Below, in pieces: positions 52,977 to 62,239 of a DNA stretch of 64,000 bases. Position 1 is the stretch's first letter. Every line of letters starts with the position of its first letter. Position numbers and translations under genes: made by a program. The stretch is taken from NCBI GenBank assembly GCA_964517465.1, contig CAZFEK010000015.1:1-64000 (forward strand), in the 5' to 3' direction. The notes under the pieces are model-generated. The model was not told the DNA's origin and did not search any database. It worked only from the letters and a program-made list of their open reading frames with translations. The stretch comes from JACPUX01 sp964517465 (GTDB lineage: Bacteria; Pseudomonadota; Gammaproteobacteria; Burkholderiales; Casimicrobiaceae).

Positions 52977-53024
52977 TGTGTTTCCGACCTAAATCCCAAG
53001 AAATAGAAAAACCACGAACGCTTG

Positions 53025-53059
53025 TTGTCAATGCGAATCATTCGTATTATTATTCGCCT
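53025..53059 (+). promoter_or_regulatory. Promoter with Fur-box-like sequence ahead of the iron operon
   Basis: TTGTCA at 53025-53030, a 17-bp spacer and TATTAT at 53048-53053. Between and over them lies AATGCGAATCATTCGTATT, with inverted half-sites TGCGAAT/ATTCGTA, similar to Fur-box half-sites. This would repress the operon when iron is plentiful. Confidence 0.7.
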
Positions 53060-53102
53060 TAATTGACCACCCTCATCCGCAAGTCTCAGAAAGGAGCCAT
53101 GC

Positions 53103-53294
53103 ATGCCCTTGCCCAAACCACGCGCCGATAACCTCCCCGGCCTTGGCCAGGCCAAGGCCACCGGACGGGAGATCGTCACTTTGCCGCCCGATTTTTGGCT
53201 CACCGGCCCGCCGCCGGCCCTGCTTTGGCAGACCGTGGGCACGGGGGCAATGCGCATCGCCTATGCCCGCCCCTTGCCGGAAATGTTGTCTTGA
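53103..53294 (+). CDS. Small protein of unknown function at the head of the iron operon
   Basis: 63 residues; AAGGAG lies 6 nt before ATG 53103. It is Pro-rich (PGLGQAKATG, VTLPPDFWLTGPPPALL) with no signal peptide or Cys. It is the first frame after the Fur-type promoter and is 32 bp upstream of ftrA. It does not match the HemP pattern, and I do not recognise a family. The good ribosome site supports translation. Confidence 0.5.
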   Translation: MPLPKPRADNLPGLGQAKATGREIVTLPPDFWLTGPPPALLWQTVGTGAMRIAYARPLPEMLS

Positions 53295-53326
53295 AACGAG
53301 AAACCCCTCCCCACCCGAGAACCTTC

Positions 53327-53872
53327 ATGTCTACATCTAAGAAACTATTTTGCGCCCTCGCCCTGAGCGCTTTGCTCGCCACCCCGGCCCTGGCCCTCGA
53401 ATACCCCATAGGCGTCCCGCAGCACCGCGCCGGCATGGAAATCGCCGCGGTGTATTTGCAGCCCGTGGAAATGGAACCTGAGGGCATGATGAGAAAAGCG
53501 TCCGAGTCGGACGTACACATCGAAGCCGACATCCATGCCCTCTCCAACAACCCCAACGGTTTCGAGGAAGGCGCTTGGATTCCTTACCTCGTGGTCAAGT
53601 ACGAGGTCAGCAAAATCGGCGGCGACTTCAAAGTGGCCGGCGAATTCATGCCCATGGTGGCCAACGACGGCCCGCATTACGGCGACAACATCAAGCTTTC
53701 CGGCCCAGGCAAATACAAGGTGAAATACACCATCCTGCCGCCCTCGGAAAACAAACACGCGCACTTCGGGCGGCACACCGACCGCGCCACCGGCGTGCGG
53801 CCATGGTTCAAACCTTTCGAGGTGGAATATGAGTTCACCTATGTGGGCATAGGCAAGAAGGGCGGCTACTGA
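53327..53872 (+). CDS. ftrA: P19/FtrA-type periplasmic iron-binding protein
   Basis: 181 residues from ATG 53327. A signal peptide ends at ATPALA. The family (PF10634) stretch EYPIGVPQHRAGMEIAAVYL supplies metal-ligand candidates, as do SDVHIEADIHA and NKHAHFGRHTDRATG. FtrA-type proteins bind Fe2+ with Cu2+ and work with a cupredoxin, a permease and a polyferredoxin. The gene order here matches that system. Confidence 0.9.
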   Translation: MSTSKKLFCALALSALLATPALALEYPIGVPQHRAGMEIAAVYLQPVEMEPEGMMRKASESDVHIEADIHALSNNPNGFEEGAWIPYLVVKYEVSKIGGDFKVAGEFMPMVANDGPHYGDNIKLSGPGKYKVKYTILPPSENKHAHFGRHTDRATGVRPWFKPFEVEYEFTYVGIGKKGGY

Positions 53873-53873
53873 C

Positions 53874-55343
53874 ATGCGCTTTGCCCCCCTTGCCCTGGCG
53901 CTGCTCGCCGCCGGCCTCGCCGCGCCCGCCACCGCGGCCAATGACAACGCCCAATGGCAAAAACTTCTCGACCGCCTGGAGCGCCTCGAAACCCGCAACG
54001 CCGAACTCGAAAAGGAAGTGAAGGCCTTGAAGAGCGAGCGCGAGGCCGTGGCCAAAGGCCTCGACAGCGAGCGCGTTTCGCAATATGAGCCGGAACTCAC
54101 CGCGCGCCTGAAGGCGGTGGAAAAAGACGTTCTGGACATGAAAAAGCCCGCCAAACTGGCCGAAAAACTCGACGGCGTCGCGGTCAGCGCGGCCCTGAGC
54201 ACCCTCGCGCAGCGCGCTGCGGGGCTGCCCGAAGGCACGGCCGAGGGCGGCAGCCAGCTCAACTACCGTGCCGACGTCACTGTGGAATTGCCGCTGGACC
54301 CCTTGGGCGACATCGACCAGAAGCTCTTCGGCCATGTGCGCATCGGCCAGGGCCTGGGCCTCAACACGGCGCTGGGCAATCTCGGTCACTTCGCCAGCGC
54401 ACCCAATGCCGTGGCTTTCCGCGCCAGCGGCGCCTCGCCCGACGATTCGGTGGCGGTGCTGGGACAGGCCTGGTACCAGGCGAGCATCCCGCTGCCTTTG
54501 GGCGGATTCAAGCAGCGTTCCAAGGAGAAGCTCGAAGTCACTTTCGGCAAGGTCGACATTTTCGGTTTCTTCGATCAGAACGAAGTCGCCGGCGACGAGA
54601 GCGCGCAGTTCCTCAATTCGGTGTTCGTGCATAACCCGCTCCTGGATGCGGGCGGAGAAGTGGGCGTCGACGCCAACGGCTTCCAGCCCGGCTTCATTGC
54701 GTCCTACCTCAATGAAACCAACAAGAGCGAAGCGTGGCGCGTGTCGCTGGGCGTGTTCGGGGCGGGCGACAAGGGCGCCAATTACCAAAGGAGCTTTACC
54801 GCCCCGCTGGCCATGCTGCAAGCGGAGAAAAAACTGCGTTTCAGCGGCCTGTCGGGCAATTACCGCGCCTACGCCTGGACGCGCGGCAAGACCGTGGAGT
54901 TCGACGGCAGCACGGTACACCGCCACAGCGGCGTGGGGATGTCCATAGACCAGCAGGCGGCCGACCACTTGCGTCTGTTCGCGCGCTACGGGCGCATGCT
55001 CAAGGGCGATCTGGCCTTCAACCAGGCCCTGGCCGCGGGTGCGGAAGTGAACGGCAGCCTTTGGGGCCGAGGCGCGGATGCCTTAGGGCTCGGGTTTTCC
55101 TGGCTCAAGGCCAGTAGCGCCTACCGCAACGCCGGCGGCGCCCTCGATCTGGACGGTGACGGCATCCCCGACGCGAGTTTCAACCCCGCGGGAGCCGAGA
55201 AAGTGGCGGAAATCTACTACCGCTACCGCATCACACCCCAGTTCGAGATCAGCCCGGACTTCCAATGGATCGCCCGCGGCGGCGCCAACCCCGAGGCGCG
55301 TCAGGTCAAGCTTTTTGGCCTGCGCGCCAATCTGAGCTATTGA
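53874..55343 (+). CDS. Outer-membrane porin with N-terminal coiled coil (OprB-like)
   Basis: 489 residues. A signal peptide ends at APATA. Residues 24-65 form a heptad coiled coil (LLDRLERLETRNAELEKEVK), and the remainder is strand-rich with barrel stretches such as LEVTFGKVDIFGFFDQNEVAGDE and ending in FGLRANLSY, with an aromatic C-terminal residue. It resembles carbohydrate-selective porins. It lies 1 bp after ftrA, in the middle of the iron operon. Confidence 0.75.
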   Translation: MRFAPLALALLAAGLAAPATAANDNAQWQKLLDRLERLETRNAELEKEVKALKSEREAVAKGLDSERVSQYEPELTARLKAVEKDVLDMKKPAKLAEKLDGVAVSAALSTLAQRAAGLPEGTAEGGSQLNYRADVTVELPLDPLGDIDQKLFGHVRIGQGLGLNTALGNLGHFASAPNAVAFRASGASPDDSVAVLGQAWYQASIPLPLGGFKQRSKEKLEVTFGKVDIFGFFDQNEVAGDESAQFLNSVFVHNPLLDAGGEVGVDANGFQPGFIASYLNETNKSEAWRVSLGVFGAGDKGANYQRSFTAPLAMLQAEKKLRFSGLSGNYRAYAWTRGKTVEFDGSTVHRHSGVGMSIDQQAADHLRLFARYGRMLKGDLAFNQALAAGAEVNGSLWGRGADALGLGFSWLKASSAYRNAGGALDLDGDGIPDASFNPAGAEKVAEIYYRYRITPQFEISPDFQWIARGGANPEARQVKLFGLRANLSY

Positions 55344-55350
55344 GCCGGCG

Positions 55351-55680
55351 ATGCGATACGCGGCGCTGCTTTTCTTCTTGTTGTCGGGTGTCCCCTGGGC
55401 GGTGGAGGCCCAGGAGCCGCCCACTTTCGTGCTGGTGATGAAAGACGGCCGGCTCCTGCCCGAAACCCTGCAAGTGCCCGCCCATCAGAAGTTCCGGCTG
55501 GAAGTGCGCAACGAAGGCCAAAGCGCCGCCGAATTCGAAAGCCTCGAACTGCGCAAGGAATCGGTGCTCGCCCCGGGGGTGACGAGAACGCTGGTGTTCG
55601 CCCCCTTGAAGCCCGGCAGCTACAAGTTTTTCGACGAGTTCCACCCGGCCACCGCGCAGGGTTTGATCGTGGCGAAATAG
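55351..55680 (+). CDS. ftrB: Cupredoxin-domain protein, FtrB-type
   Basis: 109 residues. Signal peptide ends near AVEA. One cupredoxin-like domain: FVLVMKDGRLLPETLQVPAHQ, FRLEVRNEGQSAAEFESLEL and LKPGSYKFFDEFHPATAQG. In FtrABCD systems FtrB oxidises ferrous iron for uptake. The usual copper His/Cys set is not obvious, so binding may differ. Confidence 0.82.
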   Translation: MRYAALLFFLLSGVPWAVEAQEPPTFVLVMKDGRLLPETLQVPAHQKFRLEVRNEGQSAAEFESLELRKESVLAPGVTRTLVFAPLKPGSYKFFDEFHPATAQGLIVAK

Positions 55681-55690
55681 GAGGCCGACC

Positions 55691-56488
55691 TTGGGAAATG
55701 CGTTTTTTGTGGTGTGGCGCGAGAGTCTCGAGGCGCTGCTGGTGGCCGGCATTCTTTTCGCCTGGCTCCAGATCAACGACCCCAGCGGCAAGGGCCGGCG
55801 CGCTTTGATCGGCGGGCTCGCCGCCGGTGTCGCGCTGGCCGCGGTGCTGGCTTGGGCGCTCATCACCGTGCAGGACGGGTTGAGCGGCAACGCGCTCGAA
55901 GTCTTCCAGACCGCGGCGCTTCTGGTGGCCGCAGGGCTCATCACCCAAATGGTGTTGTGGATGCATCACCATGGGCGCGAGTTGCGCAGCCGTCTCCACG
56001 GCGAGCTGACGCGGGCGCAGCAGCGCGCCGGCACGCTGGGGGTGGCCGCGGTGGCGGCACTCGCGGTCGCCCGCGAAGGTGCCGAAACGGTGATCTTTCT
56101 CTACGGCATGGCGCAAGGCGGCGCGGCCCAAGGACTCGCGCTGGGAGCGCTGGGCGGCTTCGCCGCGGCGGTGCTCACCGCGGTGATCGCCGCCAAAAGC
56201 CTCGCCCGCCTCAAGCTGACGCTGCTTCTGCGCGTGTCGGCGCTGCTTTTGCTGGTGCTGGCTTCATCCCTGCTCGTCGCGGCCGTCGACCGCATGATCG
56301 GCGCCGATTGGCTGCCCGCCCTCCTCGACCCGGTGTGGGACGCGAGCCCCTTGCTCGACGACGCCAGCACCACGGGCAAAGTTTTTGCCGACCTCTCCGG
56401 CTATCGGGCTCGACCGGCGCTCACCACGCTCCTTGCCTGGGCCGGCTATTGGCTGCTGGTGGTTTACGCCTGGCGCCGAGCGAGATGA
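55691..56488 (+). CDS. ftrC: FTR1-family iron permease, FtrC-type
   Basis: 265 residues starting at TTG 55691, supported by AGGAGG 6 nt upstream. Seven hydrophobic segments carry both RExxE iron motifs: VWRESLEALLVAGIL and VAREGAETVIFLYG. It moves iron across the inner membrane after oxidation by FtrB. The stop overlaps ftrD (ATGA). Confidence 0.92.
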   Translation: MGNAFFVVWRESLEALLVAGILFAWLQINDPSGKGRRALIGGLAAGVALAAVLAWALITVQDGLSGNALEVFQTAALLVAAGLITQMVLWMHHHGRELRSRLHGELTRAQQRAGTLGVAAVAALAVAREGAETVIFLYGMAQGGAAQGLALGALGGFAAAVLTAVIAAKSLARLKLTLLLRVSALLLLVLASSLLVAAVDRMIGADWLPALLDPVWDASPLLDDASTTGKVFADLSGYRARPALTTLLAWAGYWLLVVYAWRRAR

Positions 56489-57891
56489 ATCATCGGGTGA
56501 TCGCCATCGAAGCGCCGCGTGGCAGCCTGCCCGCGCCCGCCGGGCGGCTTGCCGCGCTGGGGCTGTTCCTGCGCCGGCACCGGCCCCTCATCCTGGGCAT
56601 GCAGTGGGCGGTGGTGCTGATTTATGCCGCGCTCATCGTCGTGCCGCTGTTCCTGCCGCTGCCGCCGGAGAGCGCGCACCTTTGGGACAACTTGCGGCTC
56701 TTCGCGCAGTTCGTGTTCTGGGGCTTGTGGTGGCCGGGGGTGATGGCCGCCACGGTCTTGCTGGGGCGCATGTGGTGCGGACTGCTCTGCCCCGAAGGCG
56801 CGCTCTCGGAATGGGCGAGCCGCTACGGCCGCGGCCGCGCCCTGCCGCGCTGGCTGAAGTGGCCGGGCTGGCCGCTCTTCGCCTTTCTCGCCACCACGCT
56901 CTACGGGCAACTGGTCAGCGTGTACGAATACCCGCAAGCCGCCGCCCTGATTCTGGGCGGCTCGACCCTTGCCGCCATCGCGATCGGTTTGATGTACGGT
57001 CGTGAGAAACGCATCTGGTGCCGCTACCTCTGCCCGGCATCGGGGGTGTTCGCGGTACTCGCCAAAATCGCGCCGCTCCATTACCGCGTCGACCGCGATG
57101 CCTGGGCGCGATACCGCGGCCCGGTGGTGCCGGTGAACTGCGCCCCGCTCGTGGATGTGCGACGAATGCAAAGCACTTCCGAATGCCATGCCTGCGGCCG
57201 CTGCGCCGGGCAACGTGAAGCCGTGAACTTCAGCGCGCGCTCGCCCTTCGCCGAAGTGCTGGACGTCGACACTCCGGCGCGGCGGGTCGATGCCTTGACC
57301 CTGCTGTTCGGCATTCTGGGTGTGGCAAGCGCCGCTTTCCAATGGACGGTCAGCCCGTGGTTTCGGGATCTGAAACTTTTTCTCGCCGAGCGGCTGGTGG
57401 AGCGCGAATGGTTCGCACTGCTCGACAACGATGCGCCTTGGTGGCTCCTGACCCACTACCCCGAGGCCAATGATCTTTTCACTTGGCTCGATGGCACGCT
57501 GATCGTCGCCTACCTGCTGGGCGGGGGCTTTGCTCTGGGCGGCTTGCTGCTGCTTGCCCCGCTCGCCGCCTCGCGTCTCCTCGCCGATGCGCGGCTTTCC
57601 TGGGAACGACTCACCCTGGCCCTCACGCCGCTGGCCGCCGCCAGCGTGATCCTCGGCCTCACCATGCTCACCGTGAGCCACTTGAAGGCGGAGCATGTGT
57701 GGCTGGGTTGGTTGCCCGCTTTCCGCCTCTGCCTTCTTGCCCTGGGCAGCATCACCTCGCTGTGGCTGGTCGCACAGCTTGTGCGCCGGGCGAGCTGTGC
57801 CAGCCAGCGCCAAATGCTCGCCAGTGCCCTGATGGTGCTGCCCGTGGCGGTGATGAGCGCCACCTGGGGCATGGTGTTCTGGGTGTGGTAA
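56485..57891 (+). CDS. ftrD: Polyferredoxin membrane protein, FtrD-type
   Basis: 468 residues from ATG 56485. About eight membrane helices and NapH/CcoG-type cysteine motifs: GRMWCGLLCPEGALSEW, WCRYLCPASGVFAVL, and ECHACGRCAGQREAV. It should pass electrons to or from the periplasmic ferroxidase during iron import. The C-terminal helix (RQMLASALMVLPVAVMSATW) has a diverged echo at 62330-62422. Confidence 0.88.
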   Translation: MNHRVIAIEAPRGSLPAPAGRLAALGLFLRRHRPLILGMQWAVVLIYAALIVVPLFLPLPPESAHLWDNLRLFAQFVFWGLWWPGVMAATVLLGRMWCGLLCPEGALSEWASRYGRGRALPRWLKWPGWPLFAFLATTLYGQLVSVYEYPQAAALILGGSTLAAIAIGLMYGREKRIWCRYLCPASGVFAVLAKIAPLHYRVDRDAWARYRGPVVPVNCAPLVDVRRMQSTSECHACGRCAGQREAVNFSARSPFAEVLDVDTPARRVDALTLLFGILGVASAAFQWTVSPWFRDLKLFLAERLVEREWFALLDNDAPWWLLTHYPEANDLFTWLDGTLIVAYLLGGGFALGGLLLLAPLAASRLLADARLSWERLTLALTPLAAASVILGLTMLTVSHLKAEHVWLGWLPAFRLCLLALGSITSLWLVAQLVRRASCASQRQMLASALMVLPVAVMSATWGMVFWVW

Positions 57892-58095
57892 GGGCGACGA
57901 CTTGGGCGGTCGGTGCCAAGAAGTGCTCGGCAAAAAAGCCGCCAGGCGCGACGCCCCCTCCCGCCGCTTGCTCCTGGCAATCGATCGAGAGGAATCGGAA
58001 AGCTCGCGGAGGATTGGACCGCGAAGCCGACCGGTCCGGTCGCTTTACACCGCTGCGGCTCCGACCCAGAGTTTTCGCCGGGACGAGCTTCGCGC

Positions 58096-59715
58096 TCAGA
58101 CAGAGCCGAGGCAGCTCGTATCGGCGAGACGATAACCACCTTCCACCGCGGCATGAGCCATGAAGCGTTCGATGGCGTGATGCAAGGTGCAGTCCACTTG
58201 ACCGCATTCGCGCTCGAAGTCCAGCAAGCCGGGGGCGGCGGTGAGCAGCTGCGCAATCGCCCGAGGTCGCAGCCAAAACATCGTGCCAGCGGGAAAATGG
58301 GTGGCGCGCGCTTTCACGCCCAGGTTCAAGCACAAGTGCTCGACCAGCGTCCCCGTTCCGCAGCGCCACTTCTCCTGGCTGAACAGCTGGTTGGCCGGAG
58401 CGAGCATCCCCACCTCCGGCCTGGCCTCGAGGTAACCCAGGATCGCCTCGATGCGCTCCGTCGAACCGGCCAGTTCCTCCACTGCAGTATGACGCCAGGC
58501 CTCACCCCCGCCCAGCACCTGGCTGCCTTCTCTGTCGGTCATGTGAACGGATTTCTTGCCATGCAGTTTGAGCACAAATTCGTAGGCATCGGCCCCCACG
58601 CTGCGCAATACGTGCAGAAAGGGCAACACGTCGCGGCCAAGGTTGCGCACCCCGAAGACGATGGCATCGGGGCAATCCCGGCGGATTCTGGCGCGCACCG
58701 CGGGTGCAATGACCAGGGGCGTGCTGACGTAGACGTCGGCGGCGATAGGGAAAGCCCTCAGGACCTTCAGGAACTCCGGCCAGAGCTCGGGGTAATACAG
58801 ATGAACAATGACCGCGACGCGCGGCCGGACGGTGCTTCGCCACTCCAGCGTTGGCAGGGCCGCTGCGGCTGGCGGGCAAACCATGGAGGGTCGACTCGGA
58901 TCGCGCAGAAATCCCGGCAACCAGCCTGGCAAGCGCTCACCGCGCTGCCCCATCAAGCGAAGGAAGGCGAGGTTCTGCCCCGGTGGGAAGCGATTTTGGG
59001 CGAACCGCCGAGCGTTCTCCAACCACAGCTGCTGCACCGGCGCTCCGATTCCTGTGAGTTTGAAGGGTTCGCCACCCCAGGTGCTGCGTCGCCCGGTAAG
59101 CACGATCGCACTGGCCGCAAGTTTTGCGTCATCGACGCCGTGGTGCACCGAACCGGCAATCAGATCGAGCGCTTCGTGCGGGCGGGGTTCAACTTCCGGC
59201 CGGAGACTATCCCAACTGACCGTCGGGCAAGGCACCGAAAAATCGACCCCGGCGGGAGCTTGGCTTGGCATGACCAGGCGCTCGATCCAGGCGACCGAGG
59301 ATACGCCGGTGGCGCGTAGACTGCGAACGAATGAATCGACCTCGGTGAACCCCCGTTGAACCTTGGGGGCCGCGTCGATCAGCACCGTGGGAGAGACCGC
59401 TTCCCCTCGTCGCAAGACTCCCGCTTCCAGAAGCCGGGCGACGCACTGCAACAAGGGCTGGACTGCGTCGGCCAGCGCATTCTGGCGCACGCAGGGCATG
59501 ATCGCCACGCCAAAGTCTCGGTGGCAACGAATCGCAGCGGCCACCGCAGCATCAGGGTCAGTACCCAAGGGCATGACCACCGCTGCGAAGCAGTTCCCGG
59601 TTTCCGCCAACACCTGCCCTACATCCCAGGTCTCGGCCGATCCGACGCGCTCGTCCAGTAGCACCCAGGCGACGCCTCTCCCACCCGCTGCAGGTTTGAT
59701 GCTCGCCTCAGCCAC
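58096..59715 (-). CDS. RgpF-like (rhamnan synthesis protein F) glycan protein
   Basis: 539 residues. The C-terminal half from about residue 300 matches RgpF: VAVIVHLYYPELWPEFLKVL, VRNLGRDVLPFLHVLRSV, YEFVLKLHGKKSVHM and AGTMFWLRPRAIAQLL. The N-terminal part of about 250 residues I do not recognise. RgpF proteins act in cell-surface rhamnose polysaccharide synthesis. It overlaps the upstream chimeric gene by 8 bp, so the two are coupled. Confidence 0.82.
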   Translation of the reverse strand: MAEASIKPAAGGRGVAWVLLDERVGSAETWDVGQVLAETGNCFAAVVMPLGTDPDAAVAAAIRCHRDFGVAIMPCVRQNALADAVQPLLQCVARLLEAGVLRRGEAVSPTVLIDAAPKVQRGFTEVDSFVRSLRATGVSSVAWIERLVMPSQAPAGVDFSVPCPTVSWDSLRPEVEPRPHEALDLIAGSVHHGVDDAKLAASAIVLTGRRSTWGGEPFKLTGIGAPVQQLWLENARRFAQNRFPPGQNLAFLRLMGQRGERLPGWLPGFLRDPSRPSMVCPPAAAALPTLEWRSTVRPRVAVIVHLYYPELWPEFLKVLRAFPIAADVYVSTPLVIAPAVRARIRRDCPDAIVFGVRNLGRDVLPFLHVLRSVGADAYEFVLKLHGKKSVHMTDREGSQVLGGGEAWRHTAVEELAGSTERIEAILGYLEARPEVGMLAPANQLFSQEKWRCGTGTLVEHLCLNLGVKARATHFPAGTMFWLRPRAIAQLLTAAPGLLDFERECGQVDCTLHHAIERFMAHAAVEGGYRLADTSCLGSV

Positions 59716-61105
59716 GCAGTTTCTCCAGCAGTCTGCTCACGCCGTTCCGGGCTTCCTCGGCGGTGAAAAAGACCTCGTCGAACTCGCCCAAACCCGCCGT
59801 TTCCGCAGCGTGATCAGCGACGATCGGCAGTCCTTGGGCTCGTGCTTCGACCAGTAGACTGTCGAACTGATGCGCTCGCTGTTCGGCACCCCAATAGACC
59901 AAAGCATCCAAGTCCTCGCCCCAGGCATCGCTCCAATCGCTCACCAAACTGATTAAGTGCTCCTCGTCGTTGGGTAGGTGTGGGCTGGGCAACGGTCGGG
60001 GGTAGAGCAGGCGTATGAAGATCTCCTGACTGCGCAGCCAAGCGAGCAGATCCCATCGGGGAAGATCATCTCGGCCGCCCAGTGGCATGAGAAACACGCC
60101 GATGCGCGGTTTGGCCGACGGCCTACGCGAAGTTCCGGCTCGTAGCGGCTTGGCAAGCAGATGTGGATCGACGATGCCCTCCAAACCGAAATCGTCGAGG
60201 ATCTCTTTGCTTCTTGCGACAAAGCGGAGCTTTCCCAGGGCCGCGAGAGGAAGTTGTCCGAGGAGCGCGCACAAGGGCTGCGGATCTCGCGCGTCGAAAA
60301 GCACGAAAATAGTCTCGAGGTGCTCGGCCGCCAAGGGCAGCCACTCCAGCATGGCCGGGTTGAGGCCGGCAATGGCGACGCAACCGTCGACGGGATAGGA
60401 ACGCTCCCCAGCGTCGATCGCGCTGGCGGTCCGGGCAAACTGCGGCGCGGCGGGCGCAGTCCCATTGCACCACAACTTCGCACTCCGACCCGCCTTCTGC
60501 TGGTCGCCGAGCAGTCGAAGCCCCAAGTGATTCGAGGCGGCGTTGAGCACATCGCCTGGAACGACGATGTGAAGCGCTCCTCCGGAAGCGAAGAACTCCT
60601 CCACCGGAGCATTCGCCTCGCGGCCTTGGCCGAATCGAGGCATGCTCCCGGAAAATACGCCGATGGCGTCTACCAGTTGAATCGTTCGCAGGGAATACAT
60701 GCCCTCGCGGGCGCGCCAGCGCTGGTACAAAACGCCCAAGTTGTCCTTTGCCTGCGCAGTCGGCGCAAGACGAAGCGACGCCTGTATCAGTTCCTCGGCG
60801 CGGGCAAAATCGCCCATTTCCATTTCGATCACACCGAGCATGTGCAGCGCGTCGAAGGTATCGGGCGCTTGACTCAGTACTTCGGTATAGAGCTCGCGCG
60901 CGCGGTCGAGATTGCGCGAACGCTGCTCCCGCAATGCGGCTTCCATCCTTGCCCAAAGACTGGAGCGAACTTCCGGCGCAAGCGTGTCCCACCCCGGATA
61001 AGCCGGCATCCAATCACCCGCAGGGTTCGCCAAGGCGCCGCAACACTGCTTGAACTTCTTTCCGCTGCCGCATGGGCAGGCGGCGTTTCTGGTGACGGAC
61101 AGCAC
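59708..61105 (-). CDS. SEC-C / TPR / glycosyltransferase-like chimeric protein
   Basis: 465 residues. Residues 9-23 are a SEC-C zinc motif (ACPCGSGKKFKQCCG). TPR-like helices follow at about 55-130 (RARELYTEVLSQAPDTFDAL, MGDFARAEELIQASLRLAP). From about 145 on the pattern resembles a GT-B glycosyltransferase (HIVVPGDVLNAASNHLGLRL, LVYWGAEQRAHQFDSLLVEA). SEC-C plus TPR with a transferase is known in surface-glycan or flagellin glycosylation loci. Function is inferred. Confidence 0.72.
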   Translation of the reverse strand: MLSVTRNAACPCGSGKKFKQCCGALANPAGDWMPAYPGWDTLAPEVRSSLWARMEAALREQRSRNLDRARELYTEVLSQAPDTFDALHMLGVIEMEMGDFARAEELIQASLRLAPTAQAKDNLGVLYQRWRAREGMYSLRTIQLVDAIGVFSGSMPRFGQGREANAPVEEFFASGGALHIVVPGDVLNAASNHLGLRLLGDQQKAGRSAKLWCNGTAPAAPQFARTASAIDAGERSYPVDGCVAIAGLNPAMLEWLPLAAEHLETIFVLFDARDPQPLCALLGQLPLAALGKLRFVARSKEILDDFGLEGIVDPHLLAKPLRAGTSRRPSAKPRIGVFLMPLGGRDDLPRWDLLAWLRSQEIFIRLLYPRPLPSPHLPNDEEHLISLVSDWSDAWGEDLDALVYWGAEQRAHQFDSLLVEARAQGLPIVADHAAETAGLGEFDEVFFTAEEARNGVSRLLEKLRG

Positions 61106-61111
61106 GCTGCG

Positions 61112-61786
61112 CTACTCGTCCAGCGATAGGAAAGAGAGCTTTCCGGTCATGCGCGCAAAAGGCGGCGTCTTGAGCCGCTTCTCGATGGCCACGACGCTGT
61201 CGTAGAAGGAAATCGAATGCGCCGCTTTGGCCACCTCGGATGGGTCCTTACCCTCCCATTCGCGCACATGCCAGGCGTTCAGATCGTCGACCAGGCACTT
61301 GCAGAATTCGATGAACGATCCTTCCTCGCGCAGTCCGCCGCCGTATTCGGCCCAATAGCTGGTGTGCGCATCCTCGATCAGGTATACGCCATCATGGGCG
61401 ACGGCGCCGAACATTTCTTCAAAGCTGACTCGCTGTTGCTCGACGGTATGCCCACCGTCATCGAGCAAAATATCGATTCGGGGGTAACTGGCACGCAACT
61501 GCCGCAAAAAAGTGCGATCGGATTGGTCGCCGATTTCGATCGTGACCTGTTCATCGGCGAAACGTTTGGCGCGCGGATTGATGTCGACACCGATGATTTT
61601 GGCGCCCGGGCCGAAATACTCCTTCCACATGCCCAGCGATCCGCCGTGGTACACGCCGATTTCGAGCATCACCGGCGCTTTGTTCTGAAAGCGTGCGAAA
61701 TGCCGGTCATAGATGTCGAAGTAATGCATCCACTTGTTCATCAGCGGACCTCGATTCGCGAGGAAGTACTGCTCAAGGGAATTCAT
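61112..61786 (-). CDS. Class I SAM-dependent methyltransferase of glycan-cluster type
   Basis: 224 residues from ATG 61786 (a GTG directly before it is possible). SAM motif VMLEIGVYHGGSLGMWKEYF, GVDINPRAKRFADEQVT and the metal-like acidic patch ILLDDGGHTVEQQRVSFEEM place it in the Methyltransf_24 / macrocin-O-methyltransferase-like group. It is the first gene of the glycan cluster and probably methylates a sugar. Confidence 0.85.
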   Translation of the reverse strand: MNSLEQYFLANRGPLMNKWMHYFDIYDRHFARFQNKAPVMLEIGVYHGGSLGMWKEYFGPGAKIIGVDINPRAKRFADEQVTIEIGDQSDRTFLRQLRASYPRIDILLDDGGHTVEQQRVSFEEMFGAVAHDGVYLIEDAHTSYWAEYGGGLREEGSFIEFCKCLVDDLNAWHVREWEGKDPSEVAKAAHSISFYDSVVAIEKRLKTPPFARMTGKLSFLSLDE

Positions 61787-62239
61787 CACACCTATCTTGT
61801 GTGCGGAGAAATACCTGCGTGCGACAACGACCTAGGTAACATGATGCCATACCCATGCCGTGAATGGCCAGAGCCCAGCGCGTCGCGGGCGGCGTGAGGC
61901 TGCGCTGGAGTCCGGCGAGTCCCAGTCCTTCTGAAAACCCGGGCTGACCGCGCCAAACATACCTTCGTGGGTGCCTAAGGGAAACTCGTGAGCCTGACCA
62001 GGCAGAACCAGAAAAGATCGCTTGGCAGCACCGGAGCGACCGCAGGCGGCGAACGAGCCCGTTTCCCAACAAGGGGAGAAGCCCCGTATTTCCCCCGCCA
62101 GGAACAAGAGGCGAGCCCCTTGGTAAATCCTCCAGGATCATCGGTTCGACCCATGTCTGCCCGTGAAATGCGAAGACTTGGGCCCTTGGTAACTAAAGTG
62201 GAACTCACCGGGGTTCAACACGCCTCAAGCCAGCGTCGC
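61787..62239. other. Gene-poor region before the ftrD-tail echo, 453 bp
   Basis: No convincing gene or tRNA is visible. A frame runs through from 61988, but its codon pattern is unlike a gene. The ten-base string CCCTTGGTAA occurs twice. Confidence 0.5.

Noticed and set aside
52688..53257. 189-codon open frame on the minus strand
   Set aside because: Antisense to the yjfB-like gene and the iron promoter; no motif or ribosome site.
56464..57933. 489-codon open frame opposite ftrD
   Set aside because: His/Gln/Arg-rich shadow of a clear polyferredoxin gene with conserved Cys motifs on the plus strand.
62144..62153. GGTTCGACCC, resembling a tRNA T-loop
   Set aside because: No acceptor, D-arm or anticodon stem can be built around it at the right distances.
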